Of a DNA stretch of 64,000 bases, positions 11,733 to 23,588 are shown one piece after another. The notes under the pieces were generated by a model. The model did not search any database and was not told the origin of the DNA. It saw only the letters and a list, made by a program, of their open reading frames with translations. Source of the DNA: Talinum fruticosum (taxonomy: Eukaryota; Streptophyta; Magnoliopsida; Caryophyllales; Talinaceae); assembly GCA_021018815.1 (NCBI GenBank), contig JAITYX010000016.1, forward strand, positions 5,843,001 to 5,907,000, written 5' to 3'. How positions within the stretch are numbered: position 1 is the first letter of the stretch; every line of letters starts with the position of its first letter. A program made the translations under genes and the position numbers.

Positions 11733-11984
11733 CACTCAACCTATTGGATATACTTTTTTGTTGGGTTTTTAGAGTGTTTTATCATTAAAATAATTTATCC
11801 TCAATAAAAACAATAAGAAAATTATGAGACATAATATAGGACACATTTCTAAAGATAAGAAAGATGAAGGTCAGAGTCGAACTTGAAAATCTAATCTACT
11901 GTGCGATTGCTGTAGTACTTGCACTAAAGTATTTGATTGAGCTAGTCCATTGTCCTTTTTTTTGTTATTTATGTTTGTAATTGG

Positions 11985-13715
11985 TTTTTTTTTTTTTTGA
12001 CAAAGGTAAAATCTTATTCCATTTGCGTCCCTTAAAAAGGAAAATTTACAACTTATGAGCACTTATTATAGGTGCCACCTTATAGGAAGGGTTCATCTAT
12101 AATAAGCCCATAGTGCACCTCATTACAAAATTTTTCCCATTTTACGTACATTTTCTTTTTGTTTACTAAGGTATGTCATTCTATTAGTTACATCCCCAAT
12201 AATTTTCTTGACTGTTTTCTCAATCTCTGGTTGTAATTGTTGAAAAATCATGTCATTTCTATCCATCCATAAGTAATATATAGTTGATGCAGTCACACAA
12301 CAAATTAAACTTTTGAATATGGAGTTTCTCTTCAATGTTGAGTATCCATTTATACCATGGCACCAGTGATCCTGGCAATCTGTGCAGCTTCATCCATCTG
12401 AATACTTTAGTGAGCACTCCCTGTGCATGTTGACATGTATAGAACAAGTGTTCAATTGTCTCCACCTGAAGTGTACATATGCCACAAGATTAATCAGTGA
12501 TAGGTAAATAGTTAGCTAAATTGGCTCTGACTATAATTTTTTCGTGTATTAGCAGCCATAGAATGACTTGGTGTTTTGGTGTAACACTCTTAATTCCAAA
12601 CAAATGATCTCTATTTGACCTTTATTGCAGTGTACTCAATAGCAGATAAGCATGCTTGACATTAAAATGACTTGCACTGCAACAAACTTGAACTTGTTCT
12701 CTCAATCTGCATAGTTTTTTTCCAATACCAATATGCGTCTGCAGCAGGCTTGGCTGATCATAAGTTTCCCCTTAGATGGTTGGAATTCCAACACCTATAG
12801 CAGTTTTGCATTAAGAGCTTTATTCCAACCATCGCATGATTTGATACCTAATCCTCCATGAGTTTTAGGCTAGCATACCATTGTCCAAGCTACCAGTGGT
12901 TATCTTCTATATTATTCAGTCACACCCCAAAGGAATTCCCTGCATTTTCTCCCCACCTTTTTTATAACTGTTTGGGGTAAGACAAAGCTTGTTAATCAGA
13001 ATGTATATATCCCCATCAGAACTGAGTTTATGAGCATGATTCTAGCTGCATATGAGAGATTTGACTTTGTCAAACACTGATTTTTGCAGTAATCTTATCT
13101 ACTGGCAATTGACAATCACTGATTTTCAGTCTAGAGGGTGTAACGGGCATCCCTAAATATTTTATAGGGAATTTACCTTCTTGAAATCTTGAAAACTGGA
13201 TCAAATTTTCCTTCTGTTCACCTGCAAGCCCCCTATATAGATATGTGACCTATGTACATTGATGGCTAAACCATACATGTCAGATAGAGCTTGGAAAGAT
13301 CGCTTAAGACAAGCTATAGAATCTTGGTCAGCTTTGCAAAATACCATAAGGTCATCCGCAAAAGATAAATGGTGCAGTTTCATTGCTTTACACCCAGGAT
13401 GGTACTTAAAAGGATTCCTGCAGTATATTTCCTTAGGTGCCTAGTGAAATACTCCATTACCAGAACAAATATCATAGGTGAGATCAGGTCTCCATGCCTT
13501 AGGCCTTTGCCACCTTTAAAATAACCATGGTTACTCCCATTAATGTAGACAGTAAATATTGTGCTTGTAATGTAACTCATTATCCACTTTCTGTAACAAT
13601 CAGGGAAACAAAGTCCTTATAGGATGTCATCCGCAAATTCCCAATATATTGAGTCATACGCCTTTCTAAAGTCCACTTTCATGATACATCTAGGGCAATT
13701 GTTTATTTTTTTATA
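11985..13715 (-). pseudogene. LINE (L1-type) reverse transcriptase 3' half, multiply broken
   Basis: Minus-strand frames in order: CPRCIMKVDFRKAYDS (about 13700-13650), KGLRHGDLISPMIFVLVMEY (about 13500), LHHLSFADDLMVFCKAD (13380-13330, with the catalytic Asp pair intact), and a zf-RVT type region with IEHLFYTCQHAQGV (about 12455) and YYLWMDRNDMIFQ (about 12275). Several stops and frame changes separate them. The element ends leftwards in a 3' UTR and a 14-base T run (11985-11998), its poly(A) tail. The endonuclease domain is absent, so the copy is 5'-truncated near 13715. I could not define a target duplication. Confidence 0.88.
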
Positions 13716-14973
13716 AATGAAAAAATTGACAAATGTTGTCAAGACTCAAAAGTTGCTTCACCACGGAAACTCCAGCCCAAAACTGGGCAATTTTTTTATG
13801 GGCCTTATGTATTTGTTTTCAAGGACAACCCACGTTAATTGATCCCAAATATTAATGTACAGTGAGTATGTTAGTGACGGGTGACAACTTTTATAGTTGA
13901 TAAAAAGTCTTCGGAAGTTGTGAAAAAGATTTTAACTTATATTTCGCTTACATAAATATTTATTTATCAGCAAAAATAAATTTAAAATTTAACATAAATA
14001 AGTTCAATTTAGTTAAACAAAATTAAATTTAAAAATTTACATAAATAAGTTAAATTCAGTTCAGATCAGTTTAAATAAATTTCTTTCAGATAACTCAGCA
14101 AAATTAAGTTCAAAAATAGGGCCTAAATCTCATATTTGAGCTTTTGTAACATTCCTTTCAGATAATTAAATCTGAATCCAAATCATTATAGTCGTATATG
14201 CTTGAAAAATTCACTTCCATCATGTCCAAATAGAAAGCATTTTTTGTTACTTCGGAAAAATTCAATTTTGAGAAAAAATATGTTTCAAAATATTTTATAC
14301 CGATGAATGAAAAATGATTTTCAATTTTTCAAAAATATTTTGGCCTCCATCAAACATGCCTCAAGTTAAGATACTCATTTTTTAGTATCCACTCTTTGTG
14401 AGGCTAGGAATGACTATTGTTTCGTGGACACCAAAACACACCCCAACTTCTATATTTTCTCTCGTTCTGTCCGTTTTATTGACATGTGGCTCATGACTAC
14501 AAGTTCTGGGTCTATGATACAATCACTTTTATTGGTCTAGTATTTTTCAAAAATATATTAGGTTTGATTCTTTGTTCTCTTGTAATTGGTACATTATTGA
14601 GAAAATTGAATTGTCATACAACCTTTTCTTTTAAAAAAGAACAATTCTTTTTAATTTTTTAGTACGAATATGGTGTAAAAACTGTAATAGGTGCGATTCA
14701 AATCCAAACTTAAATTTTTCATAACAGTTCGCAAAGATTTTACCAATTTTCAACTGATATCCATATGAAAATCCTTGTGTATTAATTGATAAAACTAAGA
14801 AAGGGATAATTAAAAATTAGCCTTCGAGTTTTGATAGTGATCAGAAAAGAATATCAAAGGTGTTACAATTTAATTTTTTTAAAAATGTCGCAGCAAACAG
14901 GAAAAAACTTTCTACAGATTTCATGACTGGCTTATCCACAATTTTCTGGACTTCCTATGCATTGTACTGAATA
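13716..14973. other. Intergenic upstream of the F-box gene
   Basis: AT-rich DNA that must hold the promoter of the F-box gene. I see no firm TATA box or repeat. Near 13990-14110 there are short imperfect direct repeats around ACATAAATAAGTT. Confidence 0.5.
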
Positions 14974-16296
14974 ATGCTGCCCCAATTAATCGCAAATATT
15001 AAGGCACAAATCACTCCTTTCGCTTCTGAATTCGCACCCATGTACGAACAAGAGAGAGATTCGGCGTCTGATATCGGTTCGGATCTAATTTCCCGTTTAC
15101 CTGACTCAGTTTTGATAGAAATTCTCAGCAGATTGCCCACCAAAATCATTTTCCAAGTGAAATGCGTCTCAAAGCGATGGCTCTCTCTCACCTCCAACCC
15201 CGGTTTCAGCCAATTTCACGCCTCAAAGATTTCCAGCCCACCTGAAACAACCCTCTTTCTCCGATCGGCGGTAAGCCCTAAATTCAAATTCTTCAATTTC
15301 AGTTCTAATTTTGTGGGCATCCAAGTTGAGAAATCGGGTGATGGGAGCTTGTTTTCGACCTTACTTGTAAATGGGTTGCATCCAAAACCTGTGGAAATTG
15401 TTGGTTCCTGTGATGGGTTGTTGCTTTGCTCTGATGCAAGAAATCTTGTGTATTACCTTTTTAATCCCGTTACGAAAGAGACTACTGCGATTCCACCATC
15501 TCCTTACCCTTGCCACCCAGTTGGATGTGGATTAATTTGCAAAGTAGAAGGTGGGATTCTCAAATTATATTGCTTGGTCTTGATTCAAAGAGTAATTGAT
15601 TCACTAAGAACCTTAAACTTTGAGATTTACTCATCTGACAGTAATGAATGGCGGGTTGTGAGGAGTTCTTGTCCAGGAGAGATTGGTAGTGTATTTTCTG
15701 AGTACTCTATAAGCCCAGCAATCCCTTATAGTGGAGTGTTGCATTGGGTTCATTTGGCTCAAGGGATTATTATAGTTTATGATCCCTTGGGTAATCCTGG
15801 TCAATGTCGGTTCATAGATTTGCCTGGGGAGAAGCCGCGGTGTGATATGTTCAATAGGGTTTGCAATGTGTGTGATGGCCGTGTACGGTATTTTGAGTTG
15901 GAGAATTTGTCGATACAAAGGCATACTTTCCCTGGAATTCGAGTTTGGGTGCTTAGTGATCATGAGAAGGGAGAATGGGTTTTGGAGCATCATTTTGGCC
16001 GCAGTGGATTTCACGCTGATGATGGTTATCTGAAGAGGGAAATGCCATTGATGCCACGTATGTCTCTTATGCCTCTAGCTTTTGATCCCCTCGATAAAGA
16101 TGTTGTCTACTTCTGGTGTGCGTTTTGTATCATGTCTTATAATGTTCGAAGCAAGAGGTTGGTAATAGAAGTGGAGAATTACACTGGTAAGCTATTGTGT
16201 AATAAGGATGTCTTTCCATTTGTATTCCCACAGTGGCCCCTGTCAATTCCTAAAACTCAGTGTAACAGCGAAGTACCTGATGTTATCCCTCCCTAA
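14974..16296 (+). CDS. F-box protein, single exon, intact (440 aa)
   Basis: The protein probably recruits a target to an SCF (Skp1-Cullin-F-box) ubiquitin ligase. Residues about 36-80 form an F-box: LPDSVLIEILSRLPTKIIFQ, then VKCVSKRWLSL. The rest resembles an F-box-associated beta-propeller region, with GSCDGLLLC (about 142-150), YYLFNPVTKETTAIPPSP and SGVLHWVH. The reading frame is intact and has no intron, common in this family. The first Met (14974) gives 440 aa; Met 23 (15040) is an equally plausible start, since residues 1-22 precede no recognised domain. The target cannot be told from sequence. It stands alone, with no related neighbour. Confidence 0.9.
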   Translation: MLPQLIANIKAQITPFASEFAPMYEQERDSASDIGSDLISRLPDSVLIEILSRLPTKIIFQVKCVSKRWLSLTSNPGFSQFHASKISSPPETTLFLRSAVSPKFKFFNFSSNFVGIQVEKSGDGSLFSTLLVNGLHPKPVEIVGSCDGLLLCSDARNLVYYLFNPVTKETTAIPPSPYPCHPVGCGLICKVEGGILKLYCLVLIQRVIDSLRTLNFEIYSSDSNEWRVVRSSCPGEIGSVFSEYSISPAIPYSGVLHWVHLAQGIIIVYDPLGNPGQCRFIDLPGEKPRCDMFNRVCNVCDGRVRYFELENLSIQRHTFPGIRVWVLSDHEKGEWVLEHHFGRSGFHADDGYLKREMPLMPRMSLMPLAFDPLDKDVVYFWCAFCIMSYNVRSKRLVIEVENYTGKLLCNKDVFPFVFPQWPLSIPKTQCNSEVPDVIPP

Positions 16297-17690
16297 TTTT
16301 TTTAGGGTTGTTCTGGTAATTGTGAATACTCATTTTGAAGGAGGTGTAGTTCATTGGTTATTAATTTTGCATTTTGTAGTTTTGTATCTTTTTGAATGGC
16401 TTTTGTGAGATTGCTGTGCAATTAATTGTAAATTTGCGTTCATTTGATCATATGGAAAATTGAGGGCCTATAAGTGCCATGTTGAACAGTTTAAAAGGTC
16501 ACTGTTTGAACAGGAACGAGTAGTTATTTCATTTTATTATATAACTTGATTGACAGCTTCAAGTTTCAATCTCTCCAAGAACGCGGCATTCTTTGCCCAT
16601 TTATTATATTTGCTATAGCAAGCTGGTTCTTGTGATTAATTTTCTGCTCTTTCTGTTGTTAAGCTTATCGCATCTATTCATTGACCGCTGTCTTCGTTAT
16701 TGTTGATAATTATCTAGTATTTAGGAGTGACTGCTTCCAATATGGACATTAACATTCTGTAATGTTCATAATAGAGCAGTTGTAGCGATTATCTCTTATT
16801 TATATTTTTGTTATTATTTGTCCACAAATATTGAATATTGTCAAAGAGTCATAGCAGGCTCCCTTTTAACCTAATAGTACATGCTGTTTTTGGTAATCAT
16901 GAGAGCTATATAATGGAAATGATGAGAGGAATCAGCTATAGCACATTAGTGTTATTTGACTCTTTGGCAGTTGACGTCCTCGGCTCAACTCATGCTCGAC
17001 AAAGTTATTAGCGGTACATTATGTCACTCAGTTTCAGTCATACCCATGCTGGTGATGAGAACCTGACATGATCTAGGTCTCAGACCATAGTTATTAGGAA
17101 TAAGATCATTGGCTCTGCAATCAGTGTTCTGGTTCTGGGACTTAGCAATCGAATGCAATAAGTGTCATTCATCAATAGCACTCCACCTCCCTGTCTTCAA
17201 CAATCTGAGGGGTGCTCTTGGTAGTTGTGTGTTGGGCATAACCATTTTTCGATGAGTTTGGGTGTTTTTAGAGTTAAATGAAAGATGAGTGGCCATAATA
17301 ATGACAGAATTTTGGATAGATCAGAAGAGCTCAAGGAAAAATGAGGAGAATAAATGACATTATAATTTATATGCATAATGCATGTAAGTCTTTCCTGCAT
17401 TGTCGAGATGGAATGTCATTGCCCCGATTTGCATTGAGCACAAGAGCAGGCCTTCTCTTCTTGATTGACGTGTGCTTATAATATTGTTTGTTTCTTAGAC
17501 GGGTTGGTATTTTTTCTGCCTCAGTTTGAATATCACTCTTTTATGGTTAAATAAGCAGCCTGAACTTAATTTACTGATTGCTGTCGGTTTCTAGGCCACT
17601 GTTTGCAGGGTTGCAGCTAAGTCCAGTTGTTGACCAACTGACCGAAACAGTCTATATATGACTGCTATTGGGTGTATAAGGGCTGGGCAG
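16297..17690. other. 3' flank of the F-box gene and intergenic DNA
   Basis: Non-coding, with the likely 3' UTR of the F-box gene at its start. No recognisable gene or repeat. From about 17690 the DNA begins to resemble the 3' flank of TBL copy C (42.48 kb on). Confidence 0.5.
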
Positions 17691-18196
17691 TGGATCTGAC
17701 AGCTTTGCAAATCGGTAATTTGTAATCCTGTCTTGATTATGCATTAGCTTAGAGTTCGAAACTTGAAGTCAGTTTTCCTGATGTTTAAGGTGTATAAGTG
17801 TTTCTGGTGTTTCTACTTAAGTAACCAATTTGTACCACTCCTGATCCACGCTTCCATTTTGTTATACAGTCAAATCTGCTTATGAAACATTCAGTTAGCT
17901 AAAGGTCAGAACTCTCATTCTGTATGCAACCGTCTTGATTAAGCTACCATTTCATTTATGAAAAATCAGTCCAATTTCTTTTGCTTGTGTTCTATACTCC
18001 ATTCTGTCATGATACATACAAAACTTCTTCATCACAGTTTCATCTCTTCCCTAGCAGACTTTCTGTTGATCACAGCAAGAATAGCAAGCGGCAAATTCTG
18101 ACATGAAGTATGCTTTCATCCTTTTGATACCCCACTTGGAGAAACCAACTTATGGAATCGCAAACTATTGCGCAGTTCCTATTACTCAGTCTAAGG
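17690..18196 (-). repeat. Duplicated 3' flank of the TBL33-like genes (copy A side)
   Basis: Stretches such as TCGGTAATTTGTAATCCTG (about 17713), TTCATCTCTTCCCTAGCAGA (about 18038) and GCTTTCATCCTTTTGAT (about 18110) recur in order, diverged, 3' of TBL copy B (23.24-23.35 kb) and copy C (42.5-43.33 kb). The duplications therefore took several hundred bases of downstream DNA along with the gene. Confidence 0.7.
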
Positions 18197-20619
18197 CTAG
18201 AAAAGTTTTGCAAACAGTAGTTCATTCCAAGTATCTTGCAAGCTTGGCAGACACCAGTGCACATAATCAGCATAACTTTTAGGGTTTTCTAGCTGCTTGG
18301 GACACAGTGGACTCCGCTGCTTCTTGTAAACTTGTGTGTGTGCATCTTTTCGGTAACTGGATAGCTGGGTTATGTTGAGGAATGATATTGGCATCTTGTA
18401 TTTGCCGAACTTTTCACCGATCACCTTCATTATGCTTTTCGAATTTGAACCCCAGTAGTTGGGATCTTCAATAGTAGTTTCATTGCGGCAGTTGCCATCT
18501 GGCTCACCTCCCCAGTCTATACGCAGAGAAAAAGAGTCCAAAAGCACATTTTCTGTTTCTTATGAACTGAACAGCTCATTCTGTTTTGTTCTAGAAACAC
18601 GTGTGCACTGCTTAAGATCTCTTGATTATGTGTATTGTTATATGCTTTAGGTTTGAAAAGGCTTGTTTTTTCAGTTGGACTACAAGGTTGTCTTCTATGC
18701 CCTTTAGAAAGGTATCTTTATTTGTCAAGTTCAAGTTGTTCAAGTGTATGCATGATGGAGAATGATACTGACAATGAACTTGGCCTACTAGTATTTAACG
18801 TAGCTGCTATATGCCTATTTCCCAAAATGTCCCAGTTTTCTAAAATTTAGTGTCAAGTGTGCATAGTGTACCCTGTGTCAGAATTTTGAGTTTTTGTCCT
18901 GTGTATTTTATGTAAAATGAAGAGATTGAGTAGCATAGCTCGTATTATCAGTAAGACATACATACTTGAATGAGACGGTGACATGCTAGTGAAGAAGATG
19001 CTGGTCTTGTTAGGGTTCATGTTTCTCTCAACCCATTTCAGCATGCTCTTCATCCCCATCCGGTAGGCCTCTTCGGTACTCATCACCTCAATCTCCTGGA
19101 TCTTATTGTTGAAGGACCCTTTTCTAAACACAGACAGGCAACAACCTTTCATAAAAAATGCCGGGCAAAAGGAAAATCTTGCTGAATAGATGGTAACCCT
19201 TGGAAATAGGATTGAGGAGGGTATTACAGAATCCTCATCTTTAAGCTGGACATCCGCCAGATGTATGCGTTGAAAACCACGATATCAGCACCTTTCCAAT
19301 GCTTTCCACGCTTGTTTATCTAGTCTTTGCGAACAATTCTGTGGGTACCCAACGATTTTTGGATTGTCAGAGTTTGATTTGAGCAGCAAAGGTGCCCAGT
19401 AGAACTCAGTGGATGCATTGTAATCCTGGAAGTACACTCGTACATGTTTGAAAGTTCCACAAATTAAAATTCAGCATGTTCAACACTATATAATTAGAGT
19501 TTGTATGTATATCTGAAGCTTGACCTTCAATTGGAATACAGTCGACAAATGGGGAGAGCTTGCCATGGACTTACAGTCTTCAGGCACTAATCTATGCAGA
19601 AGACAGACCATGGAAACAAACGGACCCTTCTTCAAGGAATCGCCAACGAACAGCATTCTTTTGCCTCGGAGAGCTTCCAGCATCAAGGTTGCATTGAATC
19701 TGCAATTTTGGCTCTTTCGTTTATGATCATGTTGACATTTTTAAGGCAAAAAACGTAATGTGAATATGTATTCTGTAAGCTACTTGTATTTTGTTCGAGA
19801 ATGAAGATAGAAGGGTGTTTGGACGTTATTGATGAGTTTGTACTGACAGATCATGGATGGCTTTGCTAAGGTTGAATGAATGTGGTGGAAGCCGGGAGCC
19901 TCTTCTCTTATCACCCATAAATTGTTCATGCTGTCTGTGAACCATCTATTGTCAGAACTCAAAATATATCCAATGTTGAAGTTAGAATTCTTTTTTAAAT
20001 TTTTTTGTTGAAAATTAACTCTTGGGAGTTGGATTGTGTTTAATCGTCAAATGTCCTAAGAATATGGTATAAGAGCTGTCATCATAGTCGTAAGACTATA
20101 GGGTCGTGGCTACTGGGTGTACTGTGTACTTATAACATGGTTCTGAGTGTATGAACTTGTTTACGTGTCAAGTAAATAACAATTGAAGAGGAGGATAGTA
20201 TCAACATTTGACATATTTTTTTTAAAAAAACTCTACTTATTTTTGGTAGCCCGATATCACATAATAATTTTGTAGGTTATTGGGGAAAAATGGAGGCGGT
20301 GGCCCCCTCATCTTTTCACATACAGGTTATATAGTATTATAAATGGTATAAAACTGAGTTAATTTTTAATCTGTTTTTGGTACAAATTTAATTTTGAATG
20401 TTACACCTCCCTTTCTATATTTTAAAATTTAGTTTATGGCCTCTTGGACATGTACTCTAGTTTGCACCCTACATAATTATCATCGATAATCATAATTCAA
20501 TCCATGCTTAAGTGATTTCTCCCCCCCAAGTGAGAAAAGTCAACTATGCTAATTCAATCGTAACATTCTTCAACGCAGCCAAAAAAAAAAGGAGAACATT
20601 CTTCAGTGCAGAATAAAGC

Positions 20620-20621
<2 letters not shown>

Positions 20622-20652
<31 letters not shown>
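20622..20652. repeat. TA microsatellite
   Basis: About 15 TA units inside the long first intron of TBL pseudogene A. The matching intron of copy B has no such run. Confidence 0.9.
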
Positions 20653-20654
<2 letters not shown>

Positions 20655-21287
20655 TAATTCCCTCGTTTGAGTCATTCCCACTTTTTTAGAACTTTGTTAA
20701 CTAACCATTTCTATAGCACTAACGAGTCAACTGTGTGCAAGGGAGGCTAATTAATTTAACAATTATAATTAGATCCATAAAATATATTAAAAATGTACCG
20801 ATTTATTATATTTAATTATTTTTAAATTTTATCCTTAAAACTTTCTATTTTAATGGTGATATTTTTCATTTGTTTACGTTATATATTGTGTCCATTTGGT
20901 CGGTACATTTAGAATAGTTGTAATTATTAATTAATTAACTATACATTATTAATTAACATCTCAATAGTTAAACTAGCTTCATCTCCTTATTATAGCCATG
21001 TTTGGCAACCAACCAACTGTTAGCTGATACTTATTTGTATTAGTTGTTTTGACTTAACTGTTTGCATTAGGAGCGAGCCAATGTCGAACCGGTAATCTCA
21101 ATCGGGACGACCATGTTCTTGGCACCTCATTTGGGGTGGAATGTAGGGGCAGTCCCATTCTTCATACATGGCATGGGTTTGTTCTTCTTTATCATCTCTC
21201 ACCCATTTCCCTCGAAATGGCAGCATTTTCTTTCCCACCGGAATGTCTTATATGCATCGCAACACCGGAGAGTATCTTCTCTTTATC

Positions 21288-21370
21288 ATATGTCAACAGA
21301 TAGTTTAACAAATAGGAAAATAGAAAGATTTTATAGACCTAATCTCTCTCTCAAAAATACATGCTCTTAG
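21288..21370 (+). repeat. Short dispersed repeat, copy 1 (inserted in TBL pseudogene A)
   Basis: It shares ATATGTCAACAGAT, GTTTAACAAATAGGAAAATA and AGATTTTATAGACCTAA, in order, with 39713-39799, with 46847-46918 (opposite strand) and in part with 40538-40582. It separates the decayed exon 1b of pseudogene A from its old acceptor region, so it arrived by insertion. There is no coding capacity and the family is unknown to me. Confidence 0.6.
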
Positions 21371-21779
21371 GAGCATTTAAGAATTTACACCTTCCTCCTC
21401 ATTCCTCGCCTCAAAATCAACTCAACAATTAAACATCCACAATTGGTAAAATAATGCAATAACAATATTATGCTTTTCAATGAAGAATAATTTACACTTG
21501 AGGAGTTAATGTATTTTTAAAACTAACAAGTAAATATGAAGTCACCTACGCTTGTGTTAAAGAACTTGAGTTCTCTATAATGGACAGTTTTGCCGTATTT
21601 TTTTAATGTATTTTATTATTTTTAAATTATAGATAGTTTTAAAAAACTAAAAATGTTTGATTGCAAGGACAAAATAGAAAATAAGTTAAAAATATGATTG
21701 TCTTGTATAAAACATGATTATCTTGGATTCAATATTGGAAGACTATCCATATATTTAAAAATTAATGTAAAATTATTAT

Positions 21780-22030
21780 ATCATAGAAGAAATATATGTT
21801 TTTTTAATATATAATTTTTTAATTGGTTGATTAATTTATACTAGTCATTATAGTTGATGATTCTCCAATTCAATAATTGGTTTGATTATTGCTTTTAATA
21901 ATTCGATGGTTTTAGATTATTTAACATATAAATTTAATATCGGTTGAGTCATAAAAGTTTTTGCATTTTTAGTTATTAATTAGTAGGTGGATCACAAAAT
22001 TGGGGACCCTTTTGGTGAAAAAACAGATCG
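21780..22030 (-). repeat. Promoter-side duplication block upstream of TBL copy A
   Basis: Stretches such as TTGGTTGATTAATTTATACT, TTAGTTATTAATTAGTAGG and GGATCACAAAATTGGG occur in the same order upstream of copy B (27.54-27.86 kb) and of the orphan exon (30.68-31.01 kb). This is therefore the former 5' flank of copy A, left in place after its first exon was lost. Confidence 0.7.
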
Positions 22031-23240
22031 TTTGTATTTTTTTTTTTGAAAATATTTTTGTAAGGCTAGGAGAGCTTTGTACTTCTATGCACGTTGAACA
22101 TTATAAACAGCACACAAAGAAAACAATAATTGTCTTTTAGGTTATTTTGTTTTTGATAAGCTCTCAGCCAACTATATCCTAAATATTTTAATTTATTTAA
22201 AGATATCATAAATTTTTGTACTATTTTGGAATGATACCGAACTTGTTTAAAGAACATTAATATGTACTCCATTTTTATTCCTTCTCCTCTCCACCTCCAC
22301 TTCTGTACATTTTTATTTCTGGTGTTATTTTCCTAAAAACCCGAGTCAATCCCCAATAAGAATAATCTTTTATCCCAAAAAATAAATTTTGAAGAATTTT
22401 ATAAATGACCAAAAATTGAGATTAATGTAACATAAATTGAACAAAAATTTTATAAAAGAAAGCCAAAAATTGAGACTAAAGTTCTTGTAAACCTTAACCA
22501 TTTCATCTAGATAGAGATGGAGATGGAAGTGATATAAGTATGGGACTAAAGAGACGAAGCAATAAAAATACGACAAAAGGCTTAAAACGGTTCAAAAACC
22601 TTATTTTCTTCTCTCCCATGTCTTCTCCTCGGGTCTAAAGTTGCACAACAGAGAAGGGTTGAATGGAGATGTGTATTTGGATATAATACATCACTTTTTT
22701 TTTGTGGTTACACTCTACTAAGCTTAAAGCCCAATGTTGTATAATTTCTTTCATTCCGAAAAATTAGTACTAATAAGATTCACAAAATACCATCTTTGTT
22801 TCAATTTGGGTCAACTTAAGCCTCGATGACGGTGGAAAAAGACTAAGAGAGAGATGCAAAAGGTATTAAGGTTTGATGATGATGACGATGATTGAAGAAA
22901 AATATTTTCCTTTTCCTTTTGAGTTTTGAAGTCAAAGCAGTGAGTAAAAGTGTTGTTCTTCACATTTGGATGGAAGCAATTAGCATAAGTTTCTTTTTTT
23001 TTTTTTTCCTTTTTCGCCAAAAACTCAGTCAAAACTAATTTTTAATATTTAATCGAAAATTATCGGCTATAGTGACATAGCAATGTACTTTAAATAAGTT
23101 CAATAATAGTCAAAGGTAGCAAAAAAGTTTGTGATATTTTTAAATAAAATGGAAAAATTTTAAGACATAGTTGGCTAAGAATTCAGTATCTTTGAGGTTA
23201 GCATTTACAACGTTCTTTCAAGATTCATACAGAAAACTTC
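22031..23240. other. Intergenic between TBL copies A and B
   Basis: AT-rich, non-coding. A diverged copy of the TBL 3' flank begins near 23215. I recognise nothing else; the short frames here are low-complexity. Confidence 0.5.
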
Positions 23241-23355
23241 AATTCTTCATGTACGGTTTCATCCCTTCCCTAGCAGACTTGCCATTTGTCAGAGCTTGAA
23301 TTTCAATTGGCTAATTCTGATATGAAGGATGTTTTCATCCTTTTGATTCACACTT

Positions 23356-23537
23356 ATATGATGTTTGGTTCAATGTAGTGTAATGCAATTAATCATACAA
23401 TGTGATCATCTTTATGTAATTTGTTGTAATCAGAATTACAATCTAGTTGTTTTATTGTAACACTTTCATAGAACCAAAAAAGTTAATCGACACTTGTTTA
23501 CATTACATTGTTTATTATATCTAACCAAACATTATGT
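23356..23537. mobile_element. Small MITE inserted in the 3' flank of TBL copy B
   Basis: Copy A reads directly from the CACTT to the GAGAAACC part of the 3' flank (about 18130-18143), whereas copy B has about 180 bp in between. The insert has inverted ends: ATGATGTTTGGTT on the left and, in reverse complement, ATAATGTTTGGTTAG on the right. A related sequence with AACCAAACATGG and CCAACCAAATAT motifs lies at about 28570-28760. The exact boundaries and target duplication are not resolved. Confidence 0.7.
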
Positions 23538-23588
23538 TGAAGAAACCAACTTATAGAATCACTAACTACACATAATCCATACCCATTA

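Larger units (their letters stand above)
18197..21425 (-). pseudogene. TBL33-like xylan O-acetyltransferase pseudogene (copy A)
   Basis: Exon-by-exon this matches copies B and C: exon 5 18197-about 18524, exon 4 18966-19123, exon 3 19228-19425, exon 2 19525-19699, and a relic of exon 1b at about 21066-21237. Lesions: the GDS block reads GDSLKKGP instead of GDSLNRGQ; exon 3 is 198 bp instead of 200 and its shifted frame ends in TGA; exon 4 lost one base at its donor side (158 bp instead of 159); the exon 5 acceptor AG is gone (about 18523-18526); in exon 1b the conserved CQEHGRPD is followed by a stop and the exon end is deleted. Exon 1b is also split by an insertion (about 21250-21380): its acceptor-side sequence, like that of copy C, reappears near 21386-21425. 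The membrane-anchor exon 1a is missing, although promoter-like DNA survives at 21.78-22.03 kb. No functional product is expected. Confidence 0.9.
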
